Shown: positions 20,586 through 28,680, counted from the stretch's first letter. The stretch is DNA of 64,000 nt from Pseudoalteromonas sp. R3 (GCF_004014715.1 NZ_CP034835.1:62001-126000); one strand, 5' to 3'. A program made the numbers and translations. Notes: a model not told the origin generated them from the letters alone.

Positions 20586-22058
20586 TTATCTGTTGAAAAT
20601 TCCCCTCATCGGGCCTAACAAATTATTAGGGTCAAACCAGTTTTTCAGTAGCTTCAGTAAAAACCACTTTTTGTGATAGTGTTTTTTCCAGTCTCTTGAG
20701 CTCATGGGAATGGCGCCAACCGGGTATTGGAAGCCACCCAGCTCGCGTGCTCCTTCGTAAATGCTTCTGTTGGCCAGAGTGAGCTGCTCAACACGCTCGG
20801 GTGTCGGCGGAATAGCGGTACGCATCAAAGAAAAGTAAACGAACTTTTCTTCTTCTGGTACGCTGAAAAACAGGCTACTGAAGGCACTTCTTTGTTGCAT
20901 CGACATGAGTACCGGCCCGGCTACATCATTGGCAGGTGTGTTTGCTAACGTGTCCTGAATAAACGCGTGTGCTTTGGAGGCGGGTATTAACAAAGGACAC
21001 CAGGGGTGAGGTAAAGTCCAGAGCCCGGCTGCTTTTAACTGCTCTACAACCGGGGCCAAACGGTTTAAAAACGTAAAGTAGGGGAGATCCTGAATAACTT
21101 CTGCTCCGGGCACAAAATTTAAGCCATCAAGTAATTCGGTATCCACAGGTGGTGTGTCGGGCTCAAAGTACTTAGCCAGCTGCATTACATAACGCCAGCC
21201 TCCGGCAGGATCCGGCTCTGCACCACCCTGAATGCCCTCAAAAACCCCTTCATCTAACAGGCGCTGGTTGTCGTTTAAGTAGTGCTCAAGATTATCGTAC
21301 ACCAGTTGATATGCCCTGACCGTACTGGGTGTTGGCTCAAGATCAAAGCTTGCTTCTACGATAATCCCGAGCTGACCTAAACCAGCTTTCATTGAGTGGA
21401 ATAGCAGGCTGTTTTGATACGGTGAGCAGTCCAGCAAACGCCCGTTACCTGTGACTACTTTAAGATGGCAGATATTGTCTGCCATACAGCCGTGTTTATA
21501 AGACTGTGCGCCCAACCCGCCAACAGCAATGGTGCCGCCAACACTCAAGTCAATAAAGTCGGTGATGATAGGAAGTCCCAGGTTTTGAGGCACTGTGGTT
21601 GCCAGTAGCTCGCTCCAGCGAGCACCTGCCTGAGCAGTAATTTGCTGGTTATGAACGTCATAGACTTCAGCCAGTGAAACCATGTCTATCACCACGCCGC
21701 CCTGGGTTTGTGTTTCGCCGTTGGTCGAATACCCTTGCCCTTTTACCGCAATTTTTACGTTATGCTGATTGGCAAATGTCACCATATTGACGATATCTTG
21801 GTAGGTGGCGGGCTTTAAAATCGCGCGTGAGACATATTGATGAATATGACCAAAATCATCAGCGGCCTCAGTCAGGCTGGTTTCATCGGTGATGAGTTCG
21901 CCGTCGAACACAGGAAAGTTTTCGGCAAACGCCTCGGGTGATGAGTTGAGTAAATCGCGCTCGCTCGCCCAGCTTTGGCTTTGCAGGTTAAACCCAACAA
22001 CCAGGCTACCCATGCCCATTTTTTTTATAAAATCTCTTCGAGATGACTTTTGATTCAT
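20586..22058 (-). CDS. Tat-exported FAD-dependent oxidase, cytokinin dehydrogenase-like
   Basis: A 490-residue protein. Residues 5-11 (SSRRDFI) form a twin-arginine motif before a hydrophobic stretch, so it is probably folded with cofactor and exported by Tat. Residues about 75-250 make the VAO/BBE-type FAD-binding domain (LKPATYQDIVNMV, KGQGYSTNG, DLSVGGTIAVGGLGAQSYKH, GLGQLGIIVEASFDLEP). The C-terminal substrate domain contains LPHPWCPLLIP, close to the HPW motif of plant cytokinin dehydrogenases. In those enzymes a His of the GHS motif holds FAD covalently; here that position is Tyr110 (GYS), so the flavin is likely non-covalent. The substrate is unknown; cytokinin oxidation is a family analogy, not a claim. 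It has its own terminator and stands alone. Confidence 0.8.
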   Translation of the reverse strand: MNQKSSRRDFIKKMGMGSLVVGFNLQSQSWASERDLLNSSPEAFAENFPVFDGELITDETSLTEAADDFGHIHQYVSRAILKPATYQDIVNMVTFANQHNVKIAVKGQGYSTNGETQTQGGVVIDMVSLAEVYDVHNQQITAQAGARWSELLATTVPQNLGLPIITDFIDLSVGGTIAVGGLGAQSYKHGCMADNICHLKVVTGNGRLLDCSPYQNSLLFHSMKAGLGQLGIIVEASFDLEPTPSTVRAYQLVYDNLEHYLNDNQRLLDEGVFEGIQGGAEPDPAGGWRYVMQLAKYFEPDTPPVDTELLDGLNFVPGAEVIQDLPYFTFLNRLAPVVEQLKAAGLWTLPHPWCPLLIPASKAHAFIQDTLANTPANDVAGPVLMSMQQRSAFSSLFFSVPEEEKFVYFSLMRTAIPPTPERVEQLTLANRSIYEGARELGGFQYPVGAIPMSSRDWKKHYHKKWFLLKLLKNWFDPNNLLGPMRGIFNR

Positions 22059-22570
22059 GCATCCTCCTAATATTACTGAAGTAAAAAGCAGTAAGAATAA
22101 AATGTGGTTGGATCAGAAAATGCGCTTTAAAGGCAAATTCGTATTCCGTTTTTATTATCTTGATGTTCACGTTACCGCTAATGTAAACGTCTCTGTCCCT
22201 GAAAAAGCGTGTCAGTCAGCACGCTAAGCTTCATACCATGATCAGCTAAAGCGACCTCGTTTTGAGCTGGGTATGTTGGCGTCTTTATCGGTGTTGTATC
22301 TAAACTCAGGTAAAACCCTATTAAAATTTTATTAACCTTATACTTTATGGCTAATTGCTATAAATAAAGGGGCTGGCAGAGATAGTATCATAATCAATGA
22401 TACACAAATGCTACACTTTTTTAACCTTAAAGTGAAAGGATTTATCGAAGAGGCGATAAGATATCTTGGTTCATTCTTTTGTCTTATAATTCAGGCGGGT
22501 AGACTGACACAACTGTTTGCTAATTTAAGTAAAAAGTCGCATTGATGTCTTTATTAGTTTACCGGGAATA
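22059..22570. other. Gene-free AT-rich stretch upstream of the FAD oxidase
   Basis: No supported gene on either strand. AGGAGGATG-like purines at 22058-22070 form the ribosome-binding site of the oxidase, whose promoter must lie here. Nothing else is recognisable. Confidence 0.4.
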
Positions 22571-22725
22571 CCCCGAAGATTTTACGGTTATTTGGGGTTT
22601 ATGTTTAAGCTGTCCAATGGTGAGCGTGTTCCATCGCAAAACAACGAGATGAGCTGAATAAAATAAGGGTTTGCAAAGAGAGATTTGGCGTGCCTGGCGC
22701 GTTACATAATGCAAAAGGAGTAAGC
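22571..22725 (+). pseudogene. Decayed copy of the 17214-17890 gene
   Basis: Around ATG 22601 the frame reads YLGFMFKLSNGERV, matching YFGFMFKLSNGEGV of the 17214-17890 gene. After one or two frame changes, GFAKRDLACLARYI matches GFIKRDLALLESYI of the same gene, in the same order and spacing. Stop codons and frame changes rule out expression. It lies about 5 kb from the related gene, past the FAD oxidase. Confidence 0.75.
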
Positions 22726-22751
22726 AAAATAATCCTGGTTTCAATCCCTTT

Positions 22752-22777
22752 AAAAGCCCAGGCCATTTGCCTGAGCT
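22752..22777 (-). terminator. Probable terminator downstream of the ABC transporter
   Basis: On the minus strand AGCTCAGGC-AAAT-GCCTGGGCT (one G-T pair) is followed by TTTT, about 95 bases after the ABC transporter stop. Confidence 0.55.
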
Positions 22778-22872
22778 AGTACACCTGAGCTTTGTGTATT
22801 AAAGTACCTTGTCCCGATAGCCTGGAGTGCTTGTTTGGCCTGTCGGTTTGCAGCGAATAATCTAAAAGCGTG

Positions 22873-24666
22873 CTACACAACCGCATCGATAACGTCGGCA
22901 GGTTTACCATCTCTGATTATTTTGCCGTCTTTAATCTCTATAATGCGGTCCATCATGGTGAGCACATCATAAGAATGCGCAACAGAAATGACGGTTTTGC
23001 CTTTCATCAGCGTTTTAAGTGAGCGGATAAACTCGGCTTTTAAAGCCGGGTCCAGGGCACTGGTTGCCTCATCCAGCAACAGTATTTTCTTATCTCTTAA
23101 TATCGCTCTGGCCAGCGCCAGCCGTTGTCGCTGGCCGCCAGAAAGTTGTCCGCCGTTTTCACCAATAAACGCGCTTAACCCCCTACGGCCGCGAGCGTCT
23201 GTGTATGCTTCTACAAATTCCAGGGCATTGGCCTGTTCAAGCGCGTGCCTGACCGACGCCCGGCTTACGTTATTTAAACCAAATGCGACGTTTTCATAAA
23301 TGCTCTGATTAAACAGGCCAATATCCTGATTTAAAAAGCTGATCTCGCCACAGACCTGATCTGTGGGGTAGTCTTCTATATTCTTGCCATCAATGTAAAT
23401 TGCCCCTGCTTCAATTTCGTCAATGCCGGCAAGCATATTCAGCAGCGACGATTTTCCTGCTCCTGACGGGCCTATGATCCCCACCTTTTCGCCGGCTTTG
23501 ATTTTTAACGACAGATCGGTGAACAGGGGCGCTTTATTTTCATACGCAAATTCGACGTTTTTAAAAGTGATTTTTCCTCTGCACACATTGAACTTACCTG
23601 CGTCTTCAATGGGTTCAATATCTTCCAGAAACTCGTTAATCACTTCTCTGCCCACGGTAACCTGGCCCCAGGAAACAAAAAAGGCGTCAAACTCTTCCTG
23701 ACACCATTCCGAGAGCGAAATAACCCGATAGACCAGGGCCAGCACCATAGAAAACTCGCCAACGGAGATGCTGCCATTGAGCCAGAGCTGTATACACAGT
23801 GCCCCTGTGCCCACAATCAAAGTACCATTTAGCAGGCCAACCACAGAGGCAAAATGAGAGAAAACTCGAAATTCCTTTGCCACCACTCTGCGGTGTCGGG
23901 TCGCCCATTTTTCAGCAAACTGTTGCTCGTATTCGCTGCCGGAGAGCATCTTTATCGTTCTGATCCGGGCAAAGCGTTCAGTCAATTTTCCGGTGATCTG
24001 TGCACAGCTTTCGGCTTCCAGCCGGTTAGTGGTTTTGGCGTTGGGGATCCACTGCCCAAACAGCAAGGCCAGAAACAGGCCTGTCCAGATAAGGAAAGGC
24101 AGCGTCAGCCAGCCATCTATATTGCCGACGTAAAACAGCAGCGCGCCCAAAAATGCCAGTAAAAATCCGGCAAAGCCACAGAGCTGCAACACCACATCAA
24201 TGATGGCTTCGGAGGTATCCACAATCACAATGGCTGTGGATCCCGGGTCGTCTTCTTCGTGATAACTGGCAGGCGATGCTATTAAAGTGCGGTACAGTTT
24301 TACAATGGTGTTTTTTTGCAGGTTAGGCCCAAGCAGCTGATGAAACACCAGGTTCTTAACCAGGGTGAGTGCGGGGATCACAACGGCAATGGCCACGGCG
24401 AACAATGCCAGCTGGTATCCTTTATTGTTCAGGTGTGTTTTGTCACCGGAGGTATCCAGCCAGTCGACCAGCTCACCCAGAAAGTCAAAGGTCACAATTT
24501 GCAATAAGCCGCCCAGCAAAGAAATGATGAATGCAACGGCTATCCAGCCAGAAAACTCTTTGGCGCACTGGCGGATAAACGGAAGATTGTGTTCGGCCTC
24601 ATGCAACTGGCTGTCGAATGTGTCTTTGTGGCCTATTTTTTCAAATAGCGTAAATAATGGCTTCAT
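22873..24666 (-). CDS. ABC exporter half-transporter (fused membrane and ATPase domains)
   Basis: A protein of 597 residues from ATG 24666. An upstream in-frame TTG at 24747 lies inside a hairpin and is less likely. Residues about 40-330 hold six membrane segments of the type-1 exporter fold. The ATPase domain follows, with Walker A (GPSGAGKSS), signature (LSGGQRQR), Walker B (ILLLDEATSALD) and the switch His in SVAHS. All catalytic motifs are intact, so a homodimer could work. There is no peptidase C39 domain at the N-terminus, so it is not a processing bacteriocin exporter. The gene follows a spermidine-synthase-like gene on the same strand with a hairpin between, so they may be co-transcribed. 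Substrate unknown. Confidence 0.85.
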   Translation of the reverse strand: MKPLFTLFEKIGHKDTFDSQLHEAEHNLPFIRQCAKEFSGWIAVAFIISLLGGLLQIVTFDFLGELVDWLDTSGDKTHLNNKGYQLALFAVAIAVVIPALTLVKNLVFHQLLGPNLQKNTIVKLYRTLIASPASYHEEDDPGSTAIVIVDTSEAIIDVVLQLCGFAGFLLAFLGALLFYVGNIDGWLTLPFLIWTGLFLALLFGQWIPNAKTTNRLEAESCAQITGKLTERFARIRTIKMLSGSEYEQQFAEKWATRHRRVVAKEFRVFSHFASVVGLLNGTLIVGTGALCIQLWLNGSISVGEFSMVLALVYRVISLSEWCQEEFDAFFVSWGQVTVGREVINEFLEDIEPIEDAGKFNVCRGKITFKNVEFAYENKAPLFTDLSLKIKAGEKVGIIGPSGAGKSSLLNMLAGIDEIEAGAIYIDGKNIEDYPTDQVCGEISFLNQDIGLFNQSIYENVAFGLNNVSRASVRHALEQANALEFVEAYTDARGRRGLSAFIGENGGQLSGGQRQRLALARAILRDKKILLLDEATSALDPALKAEFIRSLKTLMKGKTVISVAHSYDVLTMMDRIIEIKDGKIIRDGKPADVIDAVV

Positions 24667-24733
24667 CGCTTTGTGTGGCACCTGCACGTATCTGGTTGCG
24701 CTCCGGCTGTTTGGCCAGAGCCAGGAATAAACA

Positions 24734-24770
24734 AGCCACTGAGACAACGGCGCTGGTCGTTTCAGTGGCT
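24734..24770 (-). terminator. Hairpin between the SpeE-like and ABC transporter genes
   Basis: Perfect 9-bp arms (AGCCACTGA and TCAGTGGCT) around a GC-rich loop, 45 bases after the SpeE-like stop. The trailing sequence is only moderately T-rich, so it may be a partial terminator or attenuator. Confidence 0.5.
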
Positions 24771-24813
24771 CTGACTTGTATACTGATTTTCTTTTATATC
24801 AGCAGGTTAAGCG

Positions 24814-25773
24814 CTAGTCGTCTTCATTTTGGTTAGAGGTTTCTGGCGTATAGTCATCCCAGTCGCCAGCGGCAGGCATCGACAGTTCATCCACGTTTTC
24901 ACAGTTTACGGCCTGGTTGACGTAATCCCGCATATCTTTAGATAAGAAGAAGGCGCCAAAGTGTGCTTCCGGCGAGTAGTATTTTGTTTGAATGTCGGCC
25001 TGATTAAAGCGTGTTTCGAGTTCAGCGAGCGACAGTGTGTTGATGGTGCCGCTGCGCGTTGCCCAGATAAACGCATGGGAGCCGCCAAAATAGTCGTAAC
25101 ATCCGCCCATATAAATGCCTGCCGGATTGTTAAACGCCTGAGTTAAACGAGATACCATCGACTGCATCATATAGGGCTCAAAATAAGGCGTACCACCTTG
25201 TGCCACTAAAATGCCGTCAGCTTTTAGTGCGGTTAAGCAGTTGCCAAAAAAGGATTGGGTGAACAGGGTTTCCGACGCACCGCCATCCGGATCGGCCGCA
25301 TCCAGGATTATCAGGTCAAAGCAATCACTGTACTGAGAGATAATGTCAGCGCCATCACCTATGCGCAGTACAAACCTGGGATCATCAAATGCGCCATTGT
25401 TAATTTCTGGCAAGTACTTGCGGCTCAGTTGAATAATTTGCTCATCAATATCCACCATGACCACGTTTTTTACGCTCTGGTGTTTTAATACTTCGCGGGC
25501 GCTGCCGCCATCGCCACCGCCAACGATCAACACGTTCTTGACCTGACCATGAAAGAGGATAGGCACATGTGCCATCATCTCATGATAAATGTGCTCCCCT
25601 TTGGTGGTGACCTGGATCCCATCGTCAATGCGCATTACTTTACCCAGGTGGCGGGTTTCAAAAATGCTGACATCCTGGAACTCGGTTTCTACATCTACCA
25701 AATCTTTTTCTGAACGAAGTGCAATGTGAACGCCACTTGTCATTTGCTCATAATGCCAATTAATCTTAGTCAT
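24814..25773 (-). CDS. Spermidine synthase-like aminopropyltransferase, atypical active-site loop
   Basis: A 319-residue protein with an N-terminal beta-sheet domain and a Rossmann-type domain. It shows the SpeE nucleotide site (VLIVGGGDGGSAREVLKH, residues about 79-96), the acidic VMVDIDEQII strand and the active-site Asp in LIILDAADPDGGASETLF. SpeE enzymes transfer an aminopropyl group from decarboxylated S-adenosylmethionine to putrescine. The usual loop after the catalytic Asp is S/T-(D/E)-P-x-G-P-A; here it is ADPDGGA, so the acceptor may differ. The C-terminus has an extra acidic tail (DWDDYTPETSNQNEDD). No speD or agmatine-pathway gene is nearby. It is followed on the same strand by an ABC exporter. 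Confidence 0.85.
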   Translation of the reverse strand: MTKINWHYEQMTSGVHIALRSEKDLVDVETEFQDVSIFETRHLGKVMRIDDGIQVTTKGEHIYHEMMAHVPILFHGQVKNVLIVGGGDGGSAREVLKHQSVKNVVMVDIDEQIIQLSRKYLPEINNGAFDDPRFVLRIGDGADIISQYSDCFDLIILDAADPDGGASETLFTQSFFGNCLTALKADGILVAQGGTPYFEPYMMQSMVSRLTQAFNNPAGIYMGGCYDYFGGSHAFIWATRSGTINTLSLAELETRFNQADIQTKYYSPEAHFGAFFLSKDMRDYVNQAVNCENVDELSMPAAGDWDDYTPETSNQNEDD

Positions 25774-26268
25774 GCTTTTACTCAGTGTTCGGTTGTCACG
25801 GTGATCAGATAGCCGGTTTTGTGCATGCTACTTACTGGCGCAGGTAAAACCTGACGACCTAAAACACAGACAAAGTGACACGCTCTGACTCTCCCTTTTT
25901 GAATACGGATATTCCAGCACTGAAATGTGCAACGAGTGTGGAGCCGGGCATTGATGCTAAGACTGGCGGCTCGGTACGCGGCAGGTGGTGATTATTGCTC
26001 TTATGAAAAACACAACAGGCTCAGATGCTTGTGACTTCACAAACGCAGCGAATTGCACCAATATAGAAACTTAAAAAGTGATATACGGGTGTGTGATGAG
26101 GGTGGGAACACAACGGCCGTTTAGCATTTTGGGGAGGCTGTAAATCGAATCTCTAAAGTAAGTCCGAGTTCATGCAAATGGTGGTACTCAAACAGTCCAT
26201 TTAAATTTTTATTAAGCCAGAGGAAAGCTTTCAATTGGTAAGTGTATAGGAAAAAAGGATTGCATTTC
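25774..26268. other. Divergent intergenic region without a recognisable gene
   Basis: About 495 bases between the SpeE-like gene and a small lipoprotein gene. Short open frames have no ribosome-binding sites or family features. AAAAAAGGA near 26250-26258 is the ribosome-binding site of the following gene. Confidence 0.4.
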
Positions 26269-26781
26269 ATGAGGTGTATAGTCGTAGTCATTTTTTTAAT
26301 TTTGACGGTGTCATGCCAGCGGTATACAGATACTTTTCGCTATATTTCTTTAGAGGGGAACGAAAAAGTTGTTGAGGTGGCTAGCGGAGTGGTCAAAAAC
26401 CCAAAGGTTAAGCTTGAGAAAGAGATCGTTATGTCTTATAAGCTTGAAAGGGATAATTACAGTATTGTCTTTACGATTGACAGTAGTGGATTAATGCCAA
26501 ACATCATTGTGTATTCTGAAGGGAGACTAGAGCAAATAGCGCCTAAAATTGTTCCAAAAAGATTTAGAAAAAATAACAAAAATAGTATTCCTCAATGCAA
26601 TCTTAGTTACATTGTTCGCGGTGAGACTGCTTTTCAAATTGTAGTGCCAACATGCTTTGACTTTAGTGGTGGTAATTTTATTTCTTTTGACGTCTTAATT
26701 GACTCAGAAGTGGTTGGCAAAGAAGACCTTAAGTTTACTTTGAGAGCAGCAGGAGAATATGAAACTGTTGATGGGATTTAG
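26269..26781 (+). CDS. Putative lipoprotein, hypothetical
   Basis: A 170-residue protein. The ATG at 26269 is preferred over the in-frame GTG at 26242 because AAAAAAGGA precedes it and a lipoprotein signal starts at once (RCIVVVIFLILTVSCQ, lipobox Cys near residue 16). The mature part is beta-rich (a pattern near IVMSYKLERDNYSIVFTI) with two further Cys that could form a disulfide. No family recognised. It is low in GC compared with the housekeeping genes to the right, and so may be acquired. Confidence 0.6.
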   Translation: MRCIVVVIFLILTVSCQRYTDTFRYISLEGNEKVVEVASGVVKNPKVKLEKEIVMSYKLERDNYSIVFTIDSSGLMPNIIVYSEGRLEQIAPKIVPKRFRKNNKNSIPQCNLSYIVRGETAFQIVVPTCFDFSGGNFISFDVLIDSEVVGKEDLKFTLRAAGEYETVDGI

Positions 26782-26917
26782 TTGGCTAGGGTAGTTAAGT
26801 TGGTGCCCATTCAGAACGAGAGTGAGTCTGGCGCCAGGCTTTTATACTAAGTGCTCGATGACTGATGCAAAGGAGTTCTGTAATTGAACGTGTTTATTAA
26901 AATATTGGCGGGGAAGT

Positions 26918-27385
26918 ATGAGACGTAGGTTATTGTTACTTCTTCTTTTTGTCTTTAGCGCTGTGGTCAGGTCCGCAGAGTTCGAAAATACAGGGCCTCA
27001 CGGCTTTCATGAGGATATTGTAAGTATCACCATGAATGCTCAGGATGGCGCGGCTTATACGGTAAGAAAAAATACCCATCACACTTTGGCGTCAATTCAG
27101 GTTGAAACTCAGGACCAGTTTTTATCAATAAAAAATGCCTGTTTTAAAAAGATCTTCTTTCCGGCGCTTCAGTCGATGAAAGTATCGCGGGAATATAATG
27201 AGCAGAGTCAAAAACATGATTTGGTGCTTGTTTCTGTCAACTTTGGTTATTTTGGTGATACAGCGGATGCCCTTTCAGATGACACTAAACTTGAAGACTG
27301 GCAACTTAGACTGACGATACATAAAACGCACACGAATATTGCGCTTATCCAAGACAAAACTAAGGTGTTTGATTATTGCCGTTGA
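26918..27385 (+). CDS. Small exported protein, hypothetical
   Basis: A 155-residue protein with a clear Sec signal peptide (RRRLLLLLLFVFSAVVRSA, cleavage near residue 20). The mature domain has two Cys (about 74 and 154) that may pair, and alternating strands. No family recognised. GGGGAAGT just before the ATG serves as a ribosome-binding site. It ends upstream of a strong bidirectional terminator. Confidence 0.6.
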   Translation: MRRRLLLLLLFVFSAVVRSAEFENTGPHGFHEDIVSITMNAQDGAAYTVRKNTHHTLASIQVETQDQFLSIKNACFKKIFFPALQSMKVSREYNEQSQKHDLVLVSVNFGYFGDTADALSDDTKLEDWQLRLTIHKTHTNIALIQDKTKVFDYCR

Positions 27386-27488
27386 AGCGTAAGCCAGGGC
27401 TTCGGTATAAAAATAGCTTGAAGGACAGCCACTTAAACTAGCGCATTCAATTGACTTCTAATGATGTCTATTCAGGCAATGCAATATT

Positions 27489-27516
27489 AAAAGCCCCGGT
27501 ATTGTGCGGGGCTTTT
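27489..27516. terminator. Bidirectional intrinsic terminator
   Basis: AAAAGCCCCG-GTATTGTG-CGGGGCTTTT is a perfect hairpin with A and T tracts on both sides. It lies between the convergent exported-protein gene (plus) and the 59-residue peptide gene (minus), and so serves both. Confidence 0.9.
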
Positions 27517-27597
27517 CTGTATCTGGTTGTATTTACTGACCAGTGGGCCTAAGTGTGCTGTACTATTTTTGCTGAACGAAAGGGTAAAGTAACCCGA

Positions 27598-27777
27598 TCA
27601 GCAAAAGTTGCCCCATCCGCTCGCATTACAGGTTTGTTGCGGTGGTCCCGGTGGGCCAATGTGGCTAAGGCATGTCCAGGTATTCGCACCGCCCGCAATG
27701 GCCGGTGTATTGCTATTTTCTACTAAGTGCCGTTCTGACAGCGATTTGAGCTTTTTACTGCTTAATTTTAGTTTCAT
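27598..27777 (-). CDS. 59-residue double-glycine leader peptide, candidate RiPP or bacteriocin precursor
   Basis: Reading the complement from ATG 27777 (AAGGA eight bases upstream) gives a 59-residue peptide ending TGA at 27598. The first half (MKLKLSSKKLKSLSERHLVE, then NSNTPAIAGG) is a charged leader ending in a Gly-Gly at residues 29-30. The remaining 29 residues start ANTWTCLSHIGPPGPP and carry three Cys (36, 50, 59), with a Cys as last residue. A cationic leader, a GG site and a short Cys-, Gly- and Pro-rich core are typical of peptides exported by C39-type transporters. No modification enzyme or C39 transporter is adjacent. The strong terminator at 27489 follows on this strand. It is too short for routine gene finding and easily missed. 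Confidence 0.7.
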   Translation of the reverse strand: MKLKLSSKKLKSLSERHLVENSNTPAIAGGANTWTCLSHIGPPGPPQQTCNASGWGNFC

Positions 27778-27974
27778 TGTTTTTGTCCTTAAATTAATCC
27801 TGTGTACTGTTCGTACCCAATAACCATAAACGGTTTATGATCGCATTGTCAAATATTGCATACAATATACATGTAATTCTCTCCGTTTTATGGTGGGTGT
27901 CCAGGAAAGCTCGCAGGAAAGCTCGTTGACTTCAGAGCGGTGTACACAAGAGTGAGGGGTTCGCTTTCAGGCAT

Positions 27975-27999
27975 AAAAAAACCGCCAGTAAAGGCGGTT
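27975..27999. terminator. Terminator hairpin in repeat unit 1
   Basis: AAAAAAACCGCC-AGTAAA-GGCGGTT. The A tract gives a U tail to minus-strand transcripts coming from the tRNA genes. Confidence 0.6.
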
Positions 28000-28051
28000 C
28001 TCTTAAAAGCAATGGTGTGTGCACAAGAGTGAGGGATTCGCTTTTGGGCAT

Positions 28052-28079
28052 AAAAAAACCGTCCACATTGGGACGGTTC
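28052..28079. terminator. Terminator hairpin in repeat unit 2
   Basis: AAAAAAACCGTCC-ACATTG-GGACGGTT. Same layout as unit 1, but both arms changed together (CCGTCC/GGACGG), so pairing is preserved by compensating bases. Confidence 0.6.
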
Positions 28080-28091
28080 TCTTAAAAGCAA

Positions 28092-28108
28092 TGGCGGAGA
28101 AGGAGGGA
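28092..28108 (-). repeat. Duplicated 3' end of tRNA-Ser
   Basis: AATGGCGGAGAAGGAGGGAT at 28090-28109 is identical to 28278-28297, the 3' end of the intact tRNA-Ser(GCT) including CCA. The match stops inside the T arm, so this is a fragment, not a working gene. Confidence 0.75.
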
Positions 28109-28242
28109 TGACAAAATACGTCCTGTATTTGCCCTGCGGGCCGCACTGAAGTGCGTTCAATTTTGTTCCAGACAAAATTGTCGAACCCTGGTCGAGGGTT
28201 CTCACCCACCTTCTCATTCGTGAAGAGGTAAAATTTGGGCAT

Positions 28243-28271
28243 AAAAAAACCGCCAATAAGGCGGTTTTTTT
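28243..28271. terminator. Terminator downstream of tRNA-Ser(GCT)
   Basis: AAAAAAACCGCC-AATAA-GGCGGTTTTTTT is a perfect 12-bp inverted repeat just past the tRNA 3' end on the minus strand. Confidence 0.9.
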
Positions 28272-28279
28272 ATTATTAA

Positions 28280-28372
28280 TGGCGGAGAAGGAGGGATTCG
28301 AACCCTCGATAGGGCTACAAACCCTATACTCCCTTAGCAGGGGAGCGCCTTCAGCCACTCGGCCACCTCTCC
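28280..28372 (-). tRNA. tRNA-Ser (anticodon GCT)
   Basis: The minus strand gives GGAGAGG at the 5' end, D arm GGCCGAGTGGCTGAAGGC, anticodon stem-loop CTCCCCTGCTAAGGGAG with GCT, a long variable arm (ATAGGGTTTGTAGCCCTAT), T arm GGGTTCGAATCCC, and an encoded CCA. The long variable arm fixes it as class II, serine. It is the downstream member of a pair with tRNA-Ser(TGA). Confidence 0.95.
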
Positions 28373-28390
28373 GGCGCAAAAACTTAAAAA

Positions 28391-28481
28391 TGGCGGAGAG
28401 ATAGGGATTTGAACCCTAGATACGCTATTAACGTATGCCGGTTTTCAAGACCGGTGCTTTCAACCACTCAGCCATCTCTCC
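28391..28481 (-). tRNA. tRNA-Ser (anticodon TGA)
   Basis: Minus strand: acceptor GGAGAGA, D arm GGCTGAGTGGTTGAAAGC, anticodon loop in CCGGTCTTGAAAACCGG with TGA, long variable arm (ATACGTTAATAGCGTAT), T arm GGGTTCAAATCCC, encoded CCA. It lies 18 bases upstream of the second tRNA-Ser, so the two are probably one transcript. Confidence 0.95.
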
Positions 28482-28636
28482 ATGGGCAAAGATAATACTT
28501 AGCGAATTTGATGCTGTAAATAGTTTTTAATTTGTTTGCTTAATTTTTGTACGCAAATGTGGCTTTTTTTAATACCTTGAATGAAATCTGGGCGATAAAG
28601 CGTATTTTATGGTATTGAGTGAAGGGGGATGTGCAG

Positions 28637-28671
28637 AAAAAAGGGCATGTACGGTTGGGGGGAACATGCCC
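28637..28671 (-). terminator. Intrinsic terminator of the 49-residue ORF
   Basis: Minus strand GGGCATGT (28671-28664), a C-rich loop, then ACATGCCC and TTTTTT. It starts nine bases after the stop codon of the small ORF. Confidence 0.9.
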
Positions 28672-28680
28672 GAGGCAGAC

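Larger units (their letters stand above)
27942..28094. repeat. Tandem repeats carrying terminators, downstream of the tRNA genes
   Basis: Two units of about 75 bp (27942-28015 and 28017-28094) share CACAAGAGTGAGG, TTCGCTTT, GGCATAAAAAAACCG and GGTTCTCTTAAAAGCAATGG. Each contains a hairpin. A third partial copy of the terminator part lies at 28234-28282, behind the intact tRNA-Ser. They look like successive duplications of a tRNA-downstream segment. Confidence 0.75.

Noticed and set aside
22873..24666. ABC transporter as the exporter of the 59-residue peptide
   Set aside because: No peptidase C39 domain at its N-terminus, 3 kb apart, and separated by unrelated genes.
27423..27450. Another copy of the palindromic repeat (AAGGACAGCCACTTAAACTAG)
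   Set aside because: Too short and diverged to separate from chance; no mirrored arm.
27888..28379. Long minus-strand open frame
   Set aside because: It runs through tRNA-Ser(GCT) and three terminator hairpins, so it cannot be a coding gene.
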